Shown here: positions 1 to 11,665 of the stretch, in pieces
How the letters are laid out: each line of letters opens with the position of its first letter
Numbering within the stretch: the stretch's first letter is position 1
Assembly (NCBI GenBank): GCA_023653785.1
Contig: JAMKCH010056757.1
Coordinates: 1 to 64,000 of the forward strand
Length of the DNA: 64,000 nt
Source: Ophioderma brevispina
Taxonomy: Eukaryota; Echinodermata; Ophiuroidea; Amphilepidida; Ophiodermatidae
Direction: 5' to 3'
Position numbers and translations under genes: made by a program
The notes under the pieces: model-generated
Told to the model about the DNA's origin: nothing
Databases searched by the model: none
What the model saw: only the letters and a program-made list of their open reading frames with translations

Positions 1-10
1 AATGAGGTCC

Positions 11-46
11 TGGTTGGTGGTGGTGGTGGGGTTGTGGGTGTGGGTG
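11..46. repeat. GGT-rich microsatellite
   Basis: Short run of TGG/GGT triplets and GTG dimers at the window edge. Confidence 0.8.
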
Positions 47-504
47 GTGCTTCCATATCTTTGTGGATATCAATTGCCTGTCCTTAAACCCCATTTTGAC
101 ATCAACTGACCCCAATGGACTCCCATCCTTCATCCTACACCATTACGCCCCCGGGGGGGACCTGACTTGGACAGAGGTTACGGTATGTGCAGTCCTTAAG
201 ACCCCCTTTCGTGTCTGTCCAGCCGTTCCCAAGACCCCCAGTTGGAGCATAATTCAGTTCCTTAAGGTCCCCTTTTTAGTAGAAAATTTTGGCCTCAGAA
301 TCCGAATTTTAAACTCAAATTTCAGCTCCCAAGCCTGCAAATTTCTCAAATTCAGTTAACCAAGACCCTACTTCGAGACGAAATCCGTTACCGATACCAC
401 GCCCCCAGTTTGGAAATCGGGGCCTCACATCAGTACCTGAAAAAAGTTGAGTGCCCCGGATTACGGCCCCTTTTTTCCATAATATAACCATAAAGCTTCA
501 ATGA
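47..504. other. No gene seen; possible foldback remnant
   Basis: Around 148-162 there is a C5-G7 block followed by runs of short 'gaccccc' and 'aagaccc' motifs. The same style of sequence forms the arms of the foldback element at 8750-10024, so this may be a worn fragment of that family. The open frame across 63-359 has no recognisable protein character. Confidence 0.35.
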
Positions 505-1005
505 GCCCCTTCTCGTACCATCTGGGATGCATATTGAAGTCCCCGCCATCGTTGCAACCCCAAAATACGGTCAATTTAAAACCACCTCATCACCCGACCT
601 CCCAGATGCACTATATATCTCCTCAACTACGTTTTGAATTGAACAATTACTTCCTAATTGTGTTATTTTTGTATACGCATCTCGTTTGCATAATAGTTTC
701 TTAATAAGGGGGGTCATTTGTGGACCCCCTACAACTATTTACCCCTCGTATCATTACTACAATCAATAACATTATAACTTAAATACCTGCAATACGCTTA
801 ATTCCTAGCTCAACACTACACTGTCCGTTTAATATATCTTATTTTTCTTCATATGTACCATAATGTAGTTGGATTTTTTCTTATTTTGGCCCCCACCCCC
901 CCCGAAATGAACCCACCTATATAGTGAATGCGTTCAGGATTCGGGCTGTTTACCTAACTATTCTATTCCTCAAAATAAACTTCTGATTCCAAAAAAAACA
1001 CATGA
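505..1005. repeat. Diverged tandem duplication, copy 1
   Basis: Matches 1035-1568 in order: a 'gtaccatctgg' start, the frame of 'gaacaatt..cttcct', a block ending 'ggacccc', 'aatacgcttaattc', 'cataatgta', a C-rich tract, then 'gcgttcaggattcgg' and 'tattcctca'. The copies differ by many small insertions and deletions. No coding capacity is evident. Confidence 0.75.
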
Positions 1006-1034
1006 TGTCACTTTACTTCATCTGAAGTGCATAT

Positions 1035-1568
1035 TTTACCGTACCATCTGGTATACAGGTATAGACCCATACAAGTCGCATATTGAGGTGCACCACCCCC
1101 CCCCCCCCATGGTTTTTCTTTTTTTTTAAAAGATGCATTTTGTCACCTTCACCAGACCTCCACCCTACCTTTCTACTTATCGATGAACTACTTTCTGGAT
1201 TGAACAAAATTGACTTACTTCCTACTTGTGGTATTTTTTGTATATTTTAAGAAGAAATTTCACTGTATTTTCTTAAATAGGGGTGTAATTTAGTGACCCC
1301 CTCTAACTTATTTTTACCCTCCTATCATACTACATCACGTACATTAGAATAAATACCTGAATACGCTTAATTCTTATGTCATTACACAACAATACACGGC
1401 CAGCATATCTATATTTGTCTTCATATGCCCCATAATATCTGATTTGTTTTTAATTTTTTTGACACCCCCGGAATAACCCCCCTATATTGAAGGATGCGTT
1501 CAGGATTCGGCCTTTTTAACCTAACATATTCTTATTCCTCATAAATTCTGATCTAAAAAACCACATGA
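1035..1568. repeat. Diverged tandem duplication, copy 2
   Basis: Second copy of 505-1005, with landmarks in the same order. It has a longer C tract near 1086-1108 and extra bases around 1230-1270. It could be a true local duplication or two alleles assembled in series. Confidence 0.75.
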
Positions 1569-1589
1569 GATTAAACTTTGCCTTCCAGG

Positions 1590-1945
1590 TGATACCTAGC
1601 GCATTTTTAGCCCGGACTAATTGGGTAATATGTGCAGGTGTATGCAATGGATGCCGGCGCCTCATGGTTCGGAGAGTCATGTAAAGCAGTTGATCCCGTG
1701 TATCAGGGTTAGCAGGGCGGGTCATTCCTCAACACGTAAAAAGTTGCTGACCTCATCGAAAAGAGTAAGGGACCATCCCGGGTCTGTTACCTGCCCACTC
1801 ATCCAGCTATAGGGTACCAGGCGTCCCTTCCAACCCGCACTAGGCCAGCGTGGGAAGGGTAGGCCGAAAACCAGCAGGACAACATGCTGAGGCTTTCGTC
1901 CAACAGTGGACAGGACAAAAGCTGATGATGATGAGATTTAGCACA
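1590..1945 (+). mobile_element. Non-LTR retrotransposon or derived SINE, 3' end
   Basis: The 3' part reads 'cccgcactaggccagcgtgg', then 'ctttcgtccaacagtgga', then 'aaaagctgatgatgatgag'. This order (CCCGCAYT.GRNCAGCGTGG, a CCAGCAGTGGA-like box, and a GCTGATGATGATG tail) is the recurrent 3' end of RTE-type non-LTR elements and of SINEs that borrow their tail. The 5' part (1620-1760) has no recognisable reverse-transcriptase motif, so this is a 5'-truncated LINE or a composite SINE. Confidence 0.6.
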
Positions 1946-1946
1946 C

Positions 1947-2290
1947 AAGGCACTATCAGTGATTGCTAAATCAAAAAAAATTGAAAAAATCATCAAAAAA
2001 TAAGTATTTTGCAATCTGTAACAAGTACATTGGTATCCTAACATCCCATACAAGTGCAAGGATTGAAGCAACCTAATAAGGACAAATCATACATTTAGTC
2101 ATTACTGTCCGTACGGATTATTACTTACAACAGTAATTGGCATGGGGTTTTCTATCCCTTTGAAAACTGTACTTTTCTGTCAATTTTCAGTTGCAAAATA
2201 ACGTGGGAAGTCTATGGACTTATGCTTCACTTTTTATTATTTCTGCAAATTGAAAGATTTTGACTCTTGGGCAAATCACTGATACCAGTA
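1947..2290. mobile_element. MITE with GGCACTATCAGTGAT ends, copy 1
   Basis: The left end GGCACTATCAGTGATT is mirrored at the right by AATCACTGATACC. The interior shares 'aagcaacctaataaggaca' and 'tcattactgtccgtacgga' with 11666-11989. No clear target-site duplication and no reading frame, so this is a non-autonomous element of unassigned superfamily. Confidence 0.65.
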
Positions 2291-2299
2291 ATGTCTTTA

Positions 2300-2900
2300 A
2301 GGACTTCTTTAACTTGATCATAAAGTTTTGTGGTACTGAGATTTTGGAATGATTGTTATCCCTAAGTACTTGAATGTGTTAATGGAGTAAATTATGAGCA
2401 CATTGAAATGTATTATGGGATTGCGTTCAAGTCATTCTCTAGCAATAATCGGCTTATGGAATGAGGCTTTAGCTCTAGCCCAATTTACCACCCACATCCA
2501 GAAAAACATCCACAATTAGGCTATTTGTCTAGCCTATTGCAATCTTTTATAGTATGAATTGAACTTGCAGTGTTTTTTTATAAAAGAAGAGAAAAAAAAA
2601 ACCAAGATCAAAAAAAGATCATGAAACCTTTTTGTGGATACAATTTTTTGATCTTAAAGAAATATTTGATGGATTCCAACGGAAACATGGTGTTACCTTC
2701 AGGCAAAATGAACAACATCTGTCCAATCCATTTTCAACCAAGTGTTATACTTTGATTAAATCCAAATTGGCAAAGTTCATATTATCCCCAAGGGGGATTA
2801 TAGTGTTCCGAGTTCAAAAATGTTTGCCTTTTTAAAATCCAAAATAAGTCTTTTTATGCCCATTATTCAGACTTGGTTGGTTTGAAAAAAAAATGCATTT
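2300..2900. other. No gene seen
   Basis: Low-GC unique-looking sequence. Two short overlapping plus-strand frames near 2570-2835 have biased composition and no protein signature. Confidence 0.5.
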
Positions 2901-2995
2901 AAATGAGTCCCATCAAGCCTAGTCTTAGGATAGTGGTTGAAGATAGCAAATAAATGGGAAGCCATACAAAACTAACCGCTGATCATATATTCTTA
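2901..2995 (+). repeat. Degenerate member of the GATGGC hairpin family
   Basis: The 5' flank 'aatgagtcc..caagcctagtctt' matches the flank of the hairpin at 15570-15710. The right arm 'aatgggaagccat' survives, but the left arm is eroded ('gaagatagc'), so no perfect stem remains. Confidence 0.5.
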
Positions 2996-3213
2996 TAACC
3001 TATACGAATCTTCAAGGGGTAATACCGTTGACGTCTCCTTTTTCTGACCATGAACTATTTTTGCATTTTTGGCGCACATATCACAGGCATCAAAACCTAC
3101 AACTGTGCCACAAAATAGAGAATAATGCGGCTCTGCCCAATACCCCATCACAGTTATTTTGTGTATTTTATTTTTGTACTTATCAATGTATGAGGAACAA
3201 GTATATGAAATTG

Positions 3214-4593
3214 TGTTATATGGGCTCCATTTTTCTGATTAAACTTTTAAAAATATTATTTTCTCATTTTATTTGAGAAAGATTTCCTTCCCCGGAAAAG
3301 TTTTTGTTTACTATACAAGAATAAGGGGAATACCCCGTGTTGTTTTTGTCTAGTGCACCTGTTTTAGATTGCACCAATGGGAAGTGGGGGATTCCCCAAA
3401 ATGCTAAACTTAGTAACTGACTCAGCTGTTTATTCTCTGTAAATTAAAAATCAAACATTGCAAGATCATAACAGAATTTCCCGGACGAGCCCCCATCTGT
3501 TTGACTCTCTCGTAGGCGTCTCAGGTCAGAAATACCTTTCATCACCACTATAAACGAGCCTGTGCACTAATGAATCTGAGATTTTATATAAGATAACAGA
3601 TTTTATGTTTTAATTGTTTCAAGAATTTGGTATGTCCAAACAACTTTACATAAAAAATCACCGCAATATTTAAGATTACATTTTACGTATTGTAAACAAG
3701 CATGTCCATTGATGTCCACAGTCGCGTGTGCAGTTCAATGATGGTGTCCTCACAGCGAAGACCTCCAAAATGACAGCGCACAATCCCACAAAACCTCAGG
3801 TAATAATTCCAAGGGAAGCTTCCTCAGTCCTGAAGGTACTCTTGTCCACATTTCACGACGACGGGCGTCCCTCGACGACAAATGTTCAACAATAAACAAT
3901 CCAGGTAAGATACCACCATCAGTCTGTCCTATGGGGGTCCTATATAAGGACCGCCAAATTGACGCCCTTTTTGATTCCAAAACTGAGGCTCTTCTGGCTT
4001 AAAAGGCGACAGCAGACAATTAGCTATCAAGCTCCGTCGGCTCCAAATGTAAATCCTGGCACTATGTAGAATCCAAATCTACCATTATTGTAGAAAAAAA
4101 CGAGGTTATATTAATACGTATACTCCAGAGCTCTGGTTCAGCTCCTCTGATTTCATCTGCTGGCCTCAGTCCTTCAGTCACAACTCCATTTATCTTCACA
4201 CAGCTTAGATTCCCTTTCTACAATAATCATTCCATCATCCTCATGCATCATGACCTTGCACCATCAAATCAGATTTCAATCTAATTACATCACTTCATAA
4301 ATATAACTTTGTGGGTGGGGAATCCCAGATCTTGCAATGTTTTGATCTTTTCATTTAAAGCAAAACAACTGAGTCTTTTACTAAGTTAAGTTTAGCATTC
4401 TTGTGGAAGCCCCCACTTCCCTATTGTGCAATCTTAACAGGTGCACTTACAAAAACACCTAGGGGTATTCCCCTTTCGTCTCTTTTTATAGTAAACAAAT
4501 ACTGAATAAACCTTGACCTTTAACCTTGAACTTTAACCTTTAAAAATATAATATTTTAAAAGTTTAATTCAGAACAATGGAGGCCATATAACA
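3214..4593. mobile_element. Foldback element, about 1.38 kb, copy 1
   Basis: The left end TGTTATATGGGCTCC is mirrored by GGAGGCCATATAACA at the right. The inverted arms run roughly 3214-3480 and 4310-4593 and include 'gtttactata', 'ggggaatacccc', 'gtgcacctgtt' and 'cttgcaatgtttt' in mirror order. The interior holds a 76-residue minus-strand frame at 3750-3980 with no recognisable domain. A related copy lacking the left arm lies at 47770-48817. No transposase is seen, so it is non-autonomous. Confidence 0.75.
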
Positions 4594-5138
4594 GCATTTA
4601 AAGCATACAAAAATTATGGCCCTATAATTTTTTAATATAGAGTATCACATTCGGCTGGATGAAACTGTGATTTCAAAACACTACAAATGCTTCGTGATGT
4701 CAGAATAAACTATACATTTAAAAAATTTAAGCTTGTGAAAAAAGTCCACAATTTACTACTTCTCATGATTCCAAGCCAACACACCATACAGTGAGCCTCA
4801 GCACAGACGCCACCATCGGCGCGTCTGGGCCACTTTGAATTTCAAGAAACTTTGGAAAGCCCAATTTCCCTCCTCACTTTTTTCTCATCAATATTCCTGA
4901 AGCACTAATGAGATTTACATAGAGAAGCACACAGAGTCTGTCTTCAGCCCTGGTGCTGTGTGATAGAGAGCATGATTCCATTGGAGGAGACGCCGCAAAA
5001 CCGCTTCAGCGAGCATTATGGGATTGCACAAAACGTTTAATGACTGTCTTACATTCCTTAGGAGTCTAGCCCACTATTGACCAAATGCTGCCCTAAGGTT
5101 GTTCCTAATGTGTTCCCATTGGGGATGGCGACATTGTT
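4594..5138. other. No gene seen
   Basis: Unique-looking sequence. A small imperfect stem 'agacgcc'/'ggcgcgtct' occurs near 4808-4830. No coding or RNA gene signature. Confidence 0.5.
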
Positions 5139-5142
5139 TTAA

Positions 5143-5733
5143 AAGATGCAACGAGTGATGCAATTAACCCTTATTTTCTGTGATATGTAGTTGGATTTCA
5201 TATAGATTAAGATGCTCTCTAGTTTCCCTACCTTTTTTATTTGGTTACAGAAATAACTTAAAAAATGATAACAAAAGTGTTTTGTATTAGGCCAAAAAAA
5301 AACCCCAATTTTGTCCCTCGAAGAAATGTGGGAAAATCGCAATGCACTGCAAGTTGTTTTTTTTAGAAAAATGCAATTGCGGTTTTTCTTTTCTCTTTTT
5401 TCTAATGCATTTTTGGCCCACTTGTTCAATTTTTTCGGCCCGCTTTGCAGCAAATTTTCATTATTTTTCTGAATTTTTTTACCAAAAAAAAAATTCAATG
5501 AGTAAAACCTTAAAAAAAAATTATGCGATCAAACCAATTTTAAACATACAATGCGCGTGATCTTCTGAGACCCAAAACTTGTTTTTTCTTGGCCTTATGC
5601 TTAAATATTTCTAAAGAAAACATAGGCGAATTTACAGATGGGAATTTTTTTGATATAAAGCCTTAAAACAGTGTCAAATCAGAATTTTCAAATTTTTTGG
5701 GACACCTGTTATTTGAAATCTCTTGTTGCACCT
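5143..5733 (-). mobile_element. TTAA-flanked MITE, AGGTGCAACGAGAG family
   Basis: TTAA lies at 5139-5142 and 5734-5737. The right end is the mirror of AGGTGCAACAAGAGATTTC, and the left end is a diverged AAGATGCAACGAGTGAT. At about 590 bp it is longer than the roughly 345-bp relatives at 15124, 36040 and 63564, so its interior differs. TTAA target duplications are typical of piggyBac- and Kolobok-type transposons. Confidence 0.65.
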
Positions 5734-5737
5734 TTAA

Positions 5738-7268
5738 TAAAGCAAAAAGGCTAATGTCTCCTTTGGACACTTTTCAAGTGCCACTCGTTGGACACCAACC
5801 TGTGCCTTTGAAAGCAAGCACCTTGAAATTACTTCCTGGAGGTTAAGTGTAAGAAATAATAAGATAAATGCTAAACTAGATAATATAATCAGTTATTCAA
5901 CATAAATACCCATGGAACAAACAGTTGAGAAAAAGTACCTGTCAGACAAGCAAATTAGATAATCTAAAACAGGCAGGACAAAACAAGGATGAACATCTTG
6001 CTCTTTGGACCAGAAGGGTTGGACATGCACTAATATATCATCCTATTCAAGTCAGGTCAGGTTTCCTTTTAGGGCCTGCTACTGGTATCCTGGTAACCAA
6101 TACTACCTGTTCAAGGGCCGAGTTGTCGGTGGCTAAACCGTCACCCCCATCAATTTTCTGAGTTAATCTGATGAGGAGGGTAGTTGGTGCGGATCTTTAC
6201 TTTAAGGTCTGTGGAAGAGATCTGGCCTGAGACTCTTTCATCCTAGCATTATCCAAGCATCCTATAGTCTTCTATTGAAGACCCTTTCCAGCAGTGTTCT
6301 AAGTTATGCTTTTCTTCCGATAAACTTTATAAAGGTACATGGAAATTAGGTTCAAGTTCCCTGTCAGCATGTGCAATCAATTTGTATTTTCACTCAAGCT
6401 TTCTGCTTTTCAAATATTTGAGTTTATAAAATGCAAGGCATAAAGAAAAATAAAAGTCACATGCACGAATTAAACCCTCTGATGTTTTGCAATAGTTGAG
6501 GGAACCTGAAATAGATTAAGGTAAATATGGAGAAGTTAAGGTTTCCGCAGAAGGCATTCAGTTTGAGGTCATTCAATTTTCTGGCACTTTATCGTATACT
6601 AACTGTCTGTCAAACTGTAACAAAATACTAAATACATAATGTTGTGAATCCTTTTAAACTGAAAATACACCCAACAACAATGTCATCGGCCATGTGTTCA
6701 AAATAATGAATGTCATAAACAAGTCAACACATCCATTTAACAATCTTTTACAAGACACTAAACATCGAATTCCATTAAGCAATGAAAAATAAACCATGCA
6801 CTGTAGACAGGCGGATGGCCCTTTAAAGACAAGACGGTTGGTCATGCATTTATTTCTTTTTTTTTCTGAAGACCCTAATAAATCCCCCAAATTTGTTCAA
6901 AATCTGTTCTTTTTACTTCTACATGAACTTAGTTCACATTTTAAAATTCAAACCAATCCACATTTTCCCAAAAGTAAAGTACTTGTACATATGCATTTAA
7001 CAGATTTTGTTTAAAAATCCACCAAAAACCAAATCTGGGTCAAGTATTCCTATTAACCACTACTTCAGCTTCTTGATTAATACAATGAATATTTTACTGG
7101 GGGGAGTGCCCTAACATCACCAAAATCTGTATAAAATTTTCATATTTTTTACTTTACTTCACTTGAATTTTATATTCTAATCAATCATGTTTTACCAAAA
7201 TGTCAGTAGCTGATTTTACAACAGCAGATTTATAAAACACCAAATCTAGGTCAGTTGTTCCTGTAGAA
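5738..7268. other. No gene seen; loose 200-bp repetition near 6990-7260
   Basis: Mostly unique-looking AT-rich sequence. Near 7015-7045 and 7230-7255 the phrase 'accaaatct.ggtca' followed by 'ttcct' occurs twice in similar surroundings, which hints at an old tandem repeat. The short frames at 5925-6161, 6654-6890 and 6796-7014 resemble no known protein. Confidence 0.4.
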
Positions 7269-7444
7269 CAGGGGTTCTCAATTAATTTAGCTGAAGGGTC
7301 GAACATATTTGAAAGTTCCCTACTTGAGGGCCAAATACACCTGAATATCTTATGTTTCCCTTTATATATTGAGCAAGTCGAGGGCCAAAAATCAGTGGTT
7401 GGCGGGCCGGATTTGGCCCTCGGACCGCCTATTGAGAACCCCTG
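7269..7444. mobile_element. hAT-type MITE, 176 bp
   Basis: The perfect 13-bp terminal inverted repeats CAGGGGTTCTCAA / TTGAGAACCCCTG enclose the phrases 'gagggccaaa' and 'gggccggatttggccctcgg', typical of the widespread hAT family with this end. The flanks CTGTAGAA and CTGCAGTA match at 6 of 8 positions, consistent with a worn 8-bp target duplication. No coding capacity. Confidence 0.85.
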
Positions 7445-8749
7445 CTGCAGTAGAACATGGTTTACCCCGTTGCCTTAGTCAAAAACCAAATACCACTCAA
7501 AAGTTTTAAGAATCTTACTACAGTCATCTTCTTTCTTCATACTCAAATATATCACTTTTTTTTTTCTTGTTCAGTATTTTATTTTGACGTTTGTGCTTGC
7601 CAAGTGTATACCCACACTGATGGGTCAGAAACCCTTGAGACTATTCCTAGATGACACAGTATCCATCTCACCAATTCCTGAATGACCACAAACCACCTCG
7701 AGAGCAATCTGCCACACTTATCTCAACAAGACCGAGAGAAAATAGCAAACGGCAGCTATTGAGATTACTGTCGTTCCGCAGTTGCCCACCAATTACCGGT
7801 CCACATGCTGTCTCACATTTCTATTAACCGCTGCCCTAGCTCCCTGATAGACCGAATCGCAAGCACACATACGCGCCAAAGCTCTGCAAAGGTTATGGAA
7901 TAAATTCCCTAAAGTACACAGCTTTTGTTCGTCGTCTTCTCTTATGCATGAAACTCTGTCTCACACATGTCAAACAAGACAAATAACAAAATCCTCCTTT
8001 TATTGTGTTGACTACTGGCGCATTTCAAAAACGGCTATTAGGTTACGGAAACAAGAATAGGTGTACAAATACAAAAGAAAACGCAGTGGTAAATCTATTG
8101 GATTGTTATTGATGACAAGGTCGTAAGAAGATGAGATTGTTTGGAGTCTCATCACTTGACATCCTTCTCAAGTATTCACGCATGACAACATGATCTTATA
8201 GCACACCAGGCTCCGACCTGGGAAATCGCCCAAGCTGTTGCGAGGTGGAAAAACCATCAGGAAATGCCCACTATATCAGGATGCCGGTAAGCTCAGGATC
8301 AATGCACTGAAGTAAACATATTTAAACACAAGATTTGATTACTCCGCGGAATTTGACAAAGGAGACAGGAAAAATGGTCAAACCTTTTTTGCCGTATTGG
8401 TTGTACACACATAACATTTGAGTGGAGTACACTACACTTTACATTATTAAAGGAAATCACTTGTTTTTGTCTGGCTATTCAGTTCTACACAAGTCTGCTT
8501 AATCTGGCCTAAAAAAATATTTGCATCAGTTGGTCAAATTTTTTAAAGATGAACTTCACTTCACACTGATTTGCTCTAAAATGAATACAACATGCTACTA
8601 TTTATTTATTTTTTTCAATGACTTGGTGTAATTCTGTCCCCACCAGAAAAGACATTTTCCTTTGCATTGATGTAAATTGTTTTGTATTTATTTTGAAATT
8701 TGCTAGTTACTTTTTAAAGAAAAGCTGAATAACTGTCAATTTTGGAATT
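7445..8749. other. No gene seen; possible conserved non-coding block
   Basis: 7690-7960 and 8120-8330 are balanced in composition, free of visible repeats and free of long frames, unlike the surrounding transposon debris. This could be unique intergenic or intronic sequence under constraint, but nothing here proves it. Confidence 0.35.
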
Positions 8750-9008
8750 GGGAGGTAGTATGGGTATGTGCTGCCTATAAAGACCCTCAATTTCAGGCCT
8801 TTTCAGTTCCAGTGACCCCCATTTTAGGACCATTTCAGTTCCAGAGACCCTACTTTTCATATCCAAAGCCTTATTCTACCAAATTTTCTTCGAAACCTCA
8901 AAAAGTAGCTGGAAATTGAGGAATTTCCCGGGGGTCCACTTGTATTTAAAGGTGGATATGATGCGTGAACAAGAAAACGTGTAAAAAGGGTGTCTTTTTT
9001 CCAACAGG

Positions 9009-9028
9009 CGATGTACGCGCGTACATCG
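9009..9028. repeat. Perfect 20-bp palindrome
   Basis: CGATGTACGC followed directly by its reverse complement, with no loop. It lies at the inner edge of the left foldback arm. Confidence 0.9.
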
Positions 9029-9532
9029 TTTAGGGTGTCAAAAACAGCAAAATATGGAAAAAAGGGTATGTTTTTTACTTAAACCTGAAATTGTCATGTT
9101 ATATCTCGTTAGCAGGGAATCAAAATCATCCAAAAATATGTAATGGAAACTTGGGGAAGTAAAGCAAGCAAGAAAATAAAGGTATATTAAAGCGGCACTG
9201 GCACATTTTTCACAACATAATTGAAATTTCTTCAATTGCTCTCAAATGATGTCTAGCCATTGGAAGAAAACAGAGATATTTTTCCACATAAAATAACATA
9301 CCCAAAACATCAGGGACAATAATATGAGGATAAAGACATCCAGGTAATTTGTAGCCAACTTTAAGTTTTCCATAACTTTAATCAACAAAGTGTATATTAC
9401 TGAATATTTTTGACTCGTACTCCTTGATATTAAACCGAAAAGGTTATAGACCGATCAAAACCTGTGCATAGCGGGGAACATGCGTGGTTCCTTTTTGTTA
9501 AAAAAACGCCATTTTCGCGTCGTCTGCTTAAT

Positions 9533-9554
9533 TTAGCGTCGCCGGCGACGCTAA
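9533..9554. repeat. Perfect 22-bp palindrome
   Basis: TTAGCGTCGCC followed directly by its reverse complement. It is CpG-rich in an AT-rich setting, near the middle of the foldback element. Confidence 0.9.
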
Positions 9555-10024
9555 TCAATAAAATCGTTTCTGTTTACCCATAAGGAAGCTGATTGGTCTT
9601 AAAATCATTTTGGGTGAAGGGCTTTTTTATATAAAAGCTTTACAACAACCATGCAAAAATATCGATTTTGCAAAATCTTGAGGCACAAAAAAAAAAAACA
9701 ACACTATTTTTCAAATGTGCCGTGTCTCCTTTACAGATACATGCATTGCGTACTTGTTTGATGGTATCATAAATAAGATAAAAATACTGTTTAGGGTAAT
9801 GTTTTAGCTTGTTTTTTTAGTCGGTGAAAATACGTGTTTTGGGTGCCATTTTGAAAGTCCCATGTTCACGCATCATCATGCCCACCTTTGAATACAAGTG
9901 CCCCCGGGGGGGGGAATTCACATTTGTTTTCTGAAATTTTTTGAAAACCTAGTTTCAGAGACTATTTGTTTGGCCTCAAATCAGCTCCGACCCTCAATTT
10001 TTAAATCCAGGAGGGCACATAACC

Positions 10025-10368
10025 TACCCAAATAAGTTAGACCCCCCTGTTCCCATGATTAGATAGTAACCTATCTCATCACATATTGCAGAAGTTGGCT
10101 CACAATCACACTACCTTTGGCCTACTTGATGTGCACTCAGACCAAACTCACAAGATAACCCCACCACCTCTCCCACTACAGTTCGTAGGATTGACATCCT
10201 ACATCAGTTACGGCCGGGTTTCAAAAACAGAAAAGAGATAAAGCAACTTCTGTAAATGATTAAAATGGAACTTCCAAATAACTCTGCCTGGTGCAAATGT
10301 TAACCAAATATAAGTGATAATTTGATGGCTGTCAGAGAAAATTTCAAAAAGCTATTTGTTCAAGCTGT
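10025..10368. other. No gene seen
   Basis: Unique-looking sequence between the foldback element and the decayed minus-strand frame. Confidence 0.5.
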
Positions 10369-10966
10369 TCAATGCCAGGCTACACCACCTTGTGTTTCAA
10401 TTGTCAGAATGTAACGTCTAGCTCTCATACCCCTGTGTATAGTTTGATCGGAAGCAAAATAGGCAGGATGTTTTTTTAACTTCTTTTCCTTGTGTTTCAA
10501 AGAGATCCAGTGCTTATGTACATCTTGCATTGTGTCTCCACCGTCTTTGGAAAGTTTTGATTGAGCTTGCATCAGAGTTTCATCTTGAAATAATCTGATG
10601 GCATTTTAGAAATAGGGGAAATTATCAAATGGGGAAACTGATCTCTGTGATGAGCCTTGCCTATTTGTTGACGGACAAACTATAGCTTGTGTGATCACAT
10701 TGTCTCCAACAGACAGTTATTGACTTCAAAAACAATCCATGATAAATCGTGACTTTCTTTTTTTTATGGAACTGCCAATATCAAGGACAAGTGATGGTGT
10801 GGATGTTTGCTTTTGTGGAGTGGTAGAGAAAGAAGTGGAGGTGTGGTAGTAGGAAGGAAATTGGCCTAGCTCAAGACATCTGATGAGGTATTTGTAGTTT
10901 GGGGTGACATCTTGTGTTAAACTGTGTTTGCCAAATACTATTTCGGACCTTACATCACCAGATCTC
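10369..10966 (-). pseudogene. Decayed reading frame of unknown protein
   Basis: Reading the minus strand from about 10973 to 10369, one frame stays open over some 200 codons except for three stops: TGA at 10726-10728, TAA two codons later, and TAA near 10610. The first open stretch (80 residues) and the last (67 residues from its first Met) are exactly in phase, because their start codons lie 396 bases apart. The residues have balanced, protein-like composition: a segment with PNYKYLIRCLELGQFPS, a Ser/Thr/Pro-rich middle, and a Lys-rich basic stretch (KHKEKKLKKHP) near the C-terminus. I recognise no family. The upstream end meets the MITE at 10975-11513. If that element and one target copy are removed, the frame runs on for about a dozen codons and gains another ATG. 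It could be a pseudogene, or exons of a live gene with the stops in introns ('ttttgcag' and 'aatgccatcag' look like acceptors). Confidence 0.4.
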
Positions 10967-10974
10967 ATGTACTC

Positions 10975-11513
10975 TGCAAAACCTGGGGTGCTAACTTTAA
11001 CACCATGGGTGTTAATTTTAACTCCCTCCTGGAATCAATAGGGGACTGCACCTACTAGTGTTAGATTTACACCATTTCGGTGTTAAATGCCACCATGTTA
11101 GTGTTATATTAAGACATTTGGTGTTAGATGACACTGCTTGGTATTAATTTTACACCACAGTCAATGTTAATTACTTTTTAACACTGATGGGTGCCAAATT
11201 GACACTGGTGTAATTTAACACACTCCTGGAGTCAATACAGGACCACTCCCTCTGGTGTTAATTAACACCAAACTTTGGTGTTAACATTTATATTTGTAAT
11301 GTGTGATATTTTTTGTAGAAATTGGTTGATTTTGTTATTTTTTGCTTCTATTGTAACTGCCTGCTTCTAACAAATCATAAACAGAACAACAACATAATTA
11401 AAATTATGCAGCAACACTGAGTGGTGTTAAATCCTAAATTTCAACACCAGAAACTAACAGAAAAAAGCTTCACACCGACTTTGTGTTAAAATTTTAACAC
11501 CCTAGTTTTTGCA
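10975..11513. mobile_element. MITE rich in GGTGTTAA, with 8-bp target duplication
   Basis: The ends TGCAAAACCTGGGGTG and the mirror of TGCAAAAACTAGGGTG are flanked by ATGTACTC (10967-10974) and ATGTACTG (11514-11521), an 8-bp duplication with one mismatch, as hAT-like elements make. Between them are about ten scattered GGTGTTAA/TTAACACC motifs, giving a patchwork of small inverted repeats. It sits at the 5' edge of the decayed minus-strand frame. Confidence 0.7.
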
Positions 11514-11665
11514 ATGTACTGTAAATTTCCTCCCATAATAACACCATTGAGTTATGACTAATCATCTAGCCCAAGTTGTGAAACCTCTGGTTCCTTGCTT
11601 GTTGTGTGACCTTATAGCCCGATTTCTCCATACGACAGTATTTGAGTTTTGACCAATTTTTTTAA

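Larger units (their letters stand above)
8750..10024. mobile_element. Foldback element with GGGTAGG..CCCGGGGG arms
   Basis: The left arm (8750-9000) runs 'gggtatgtgctgcc', 'gaccctcaattt', 'cccgggggtccacttgtatt', 'aaaggtgg', 'gatgcgtgaac'. The right arm (9850-10024) carries the mirror: 'gttcacgcatc', 'cccacctttgaatacaagtg', 'cccccgggggg', 'gaccctcaattttt' and 'gggcacataacctaccc'. The roughly 850-bp centre has no transposase and holds two perfect palindromes. Confidence 0.7.
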
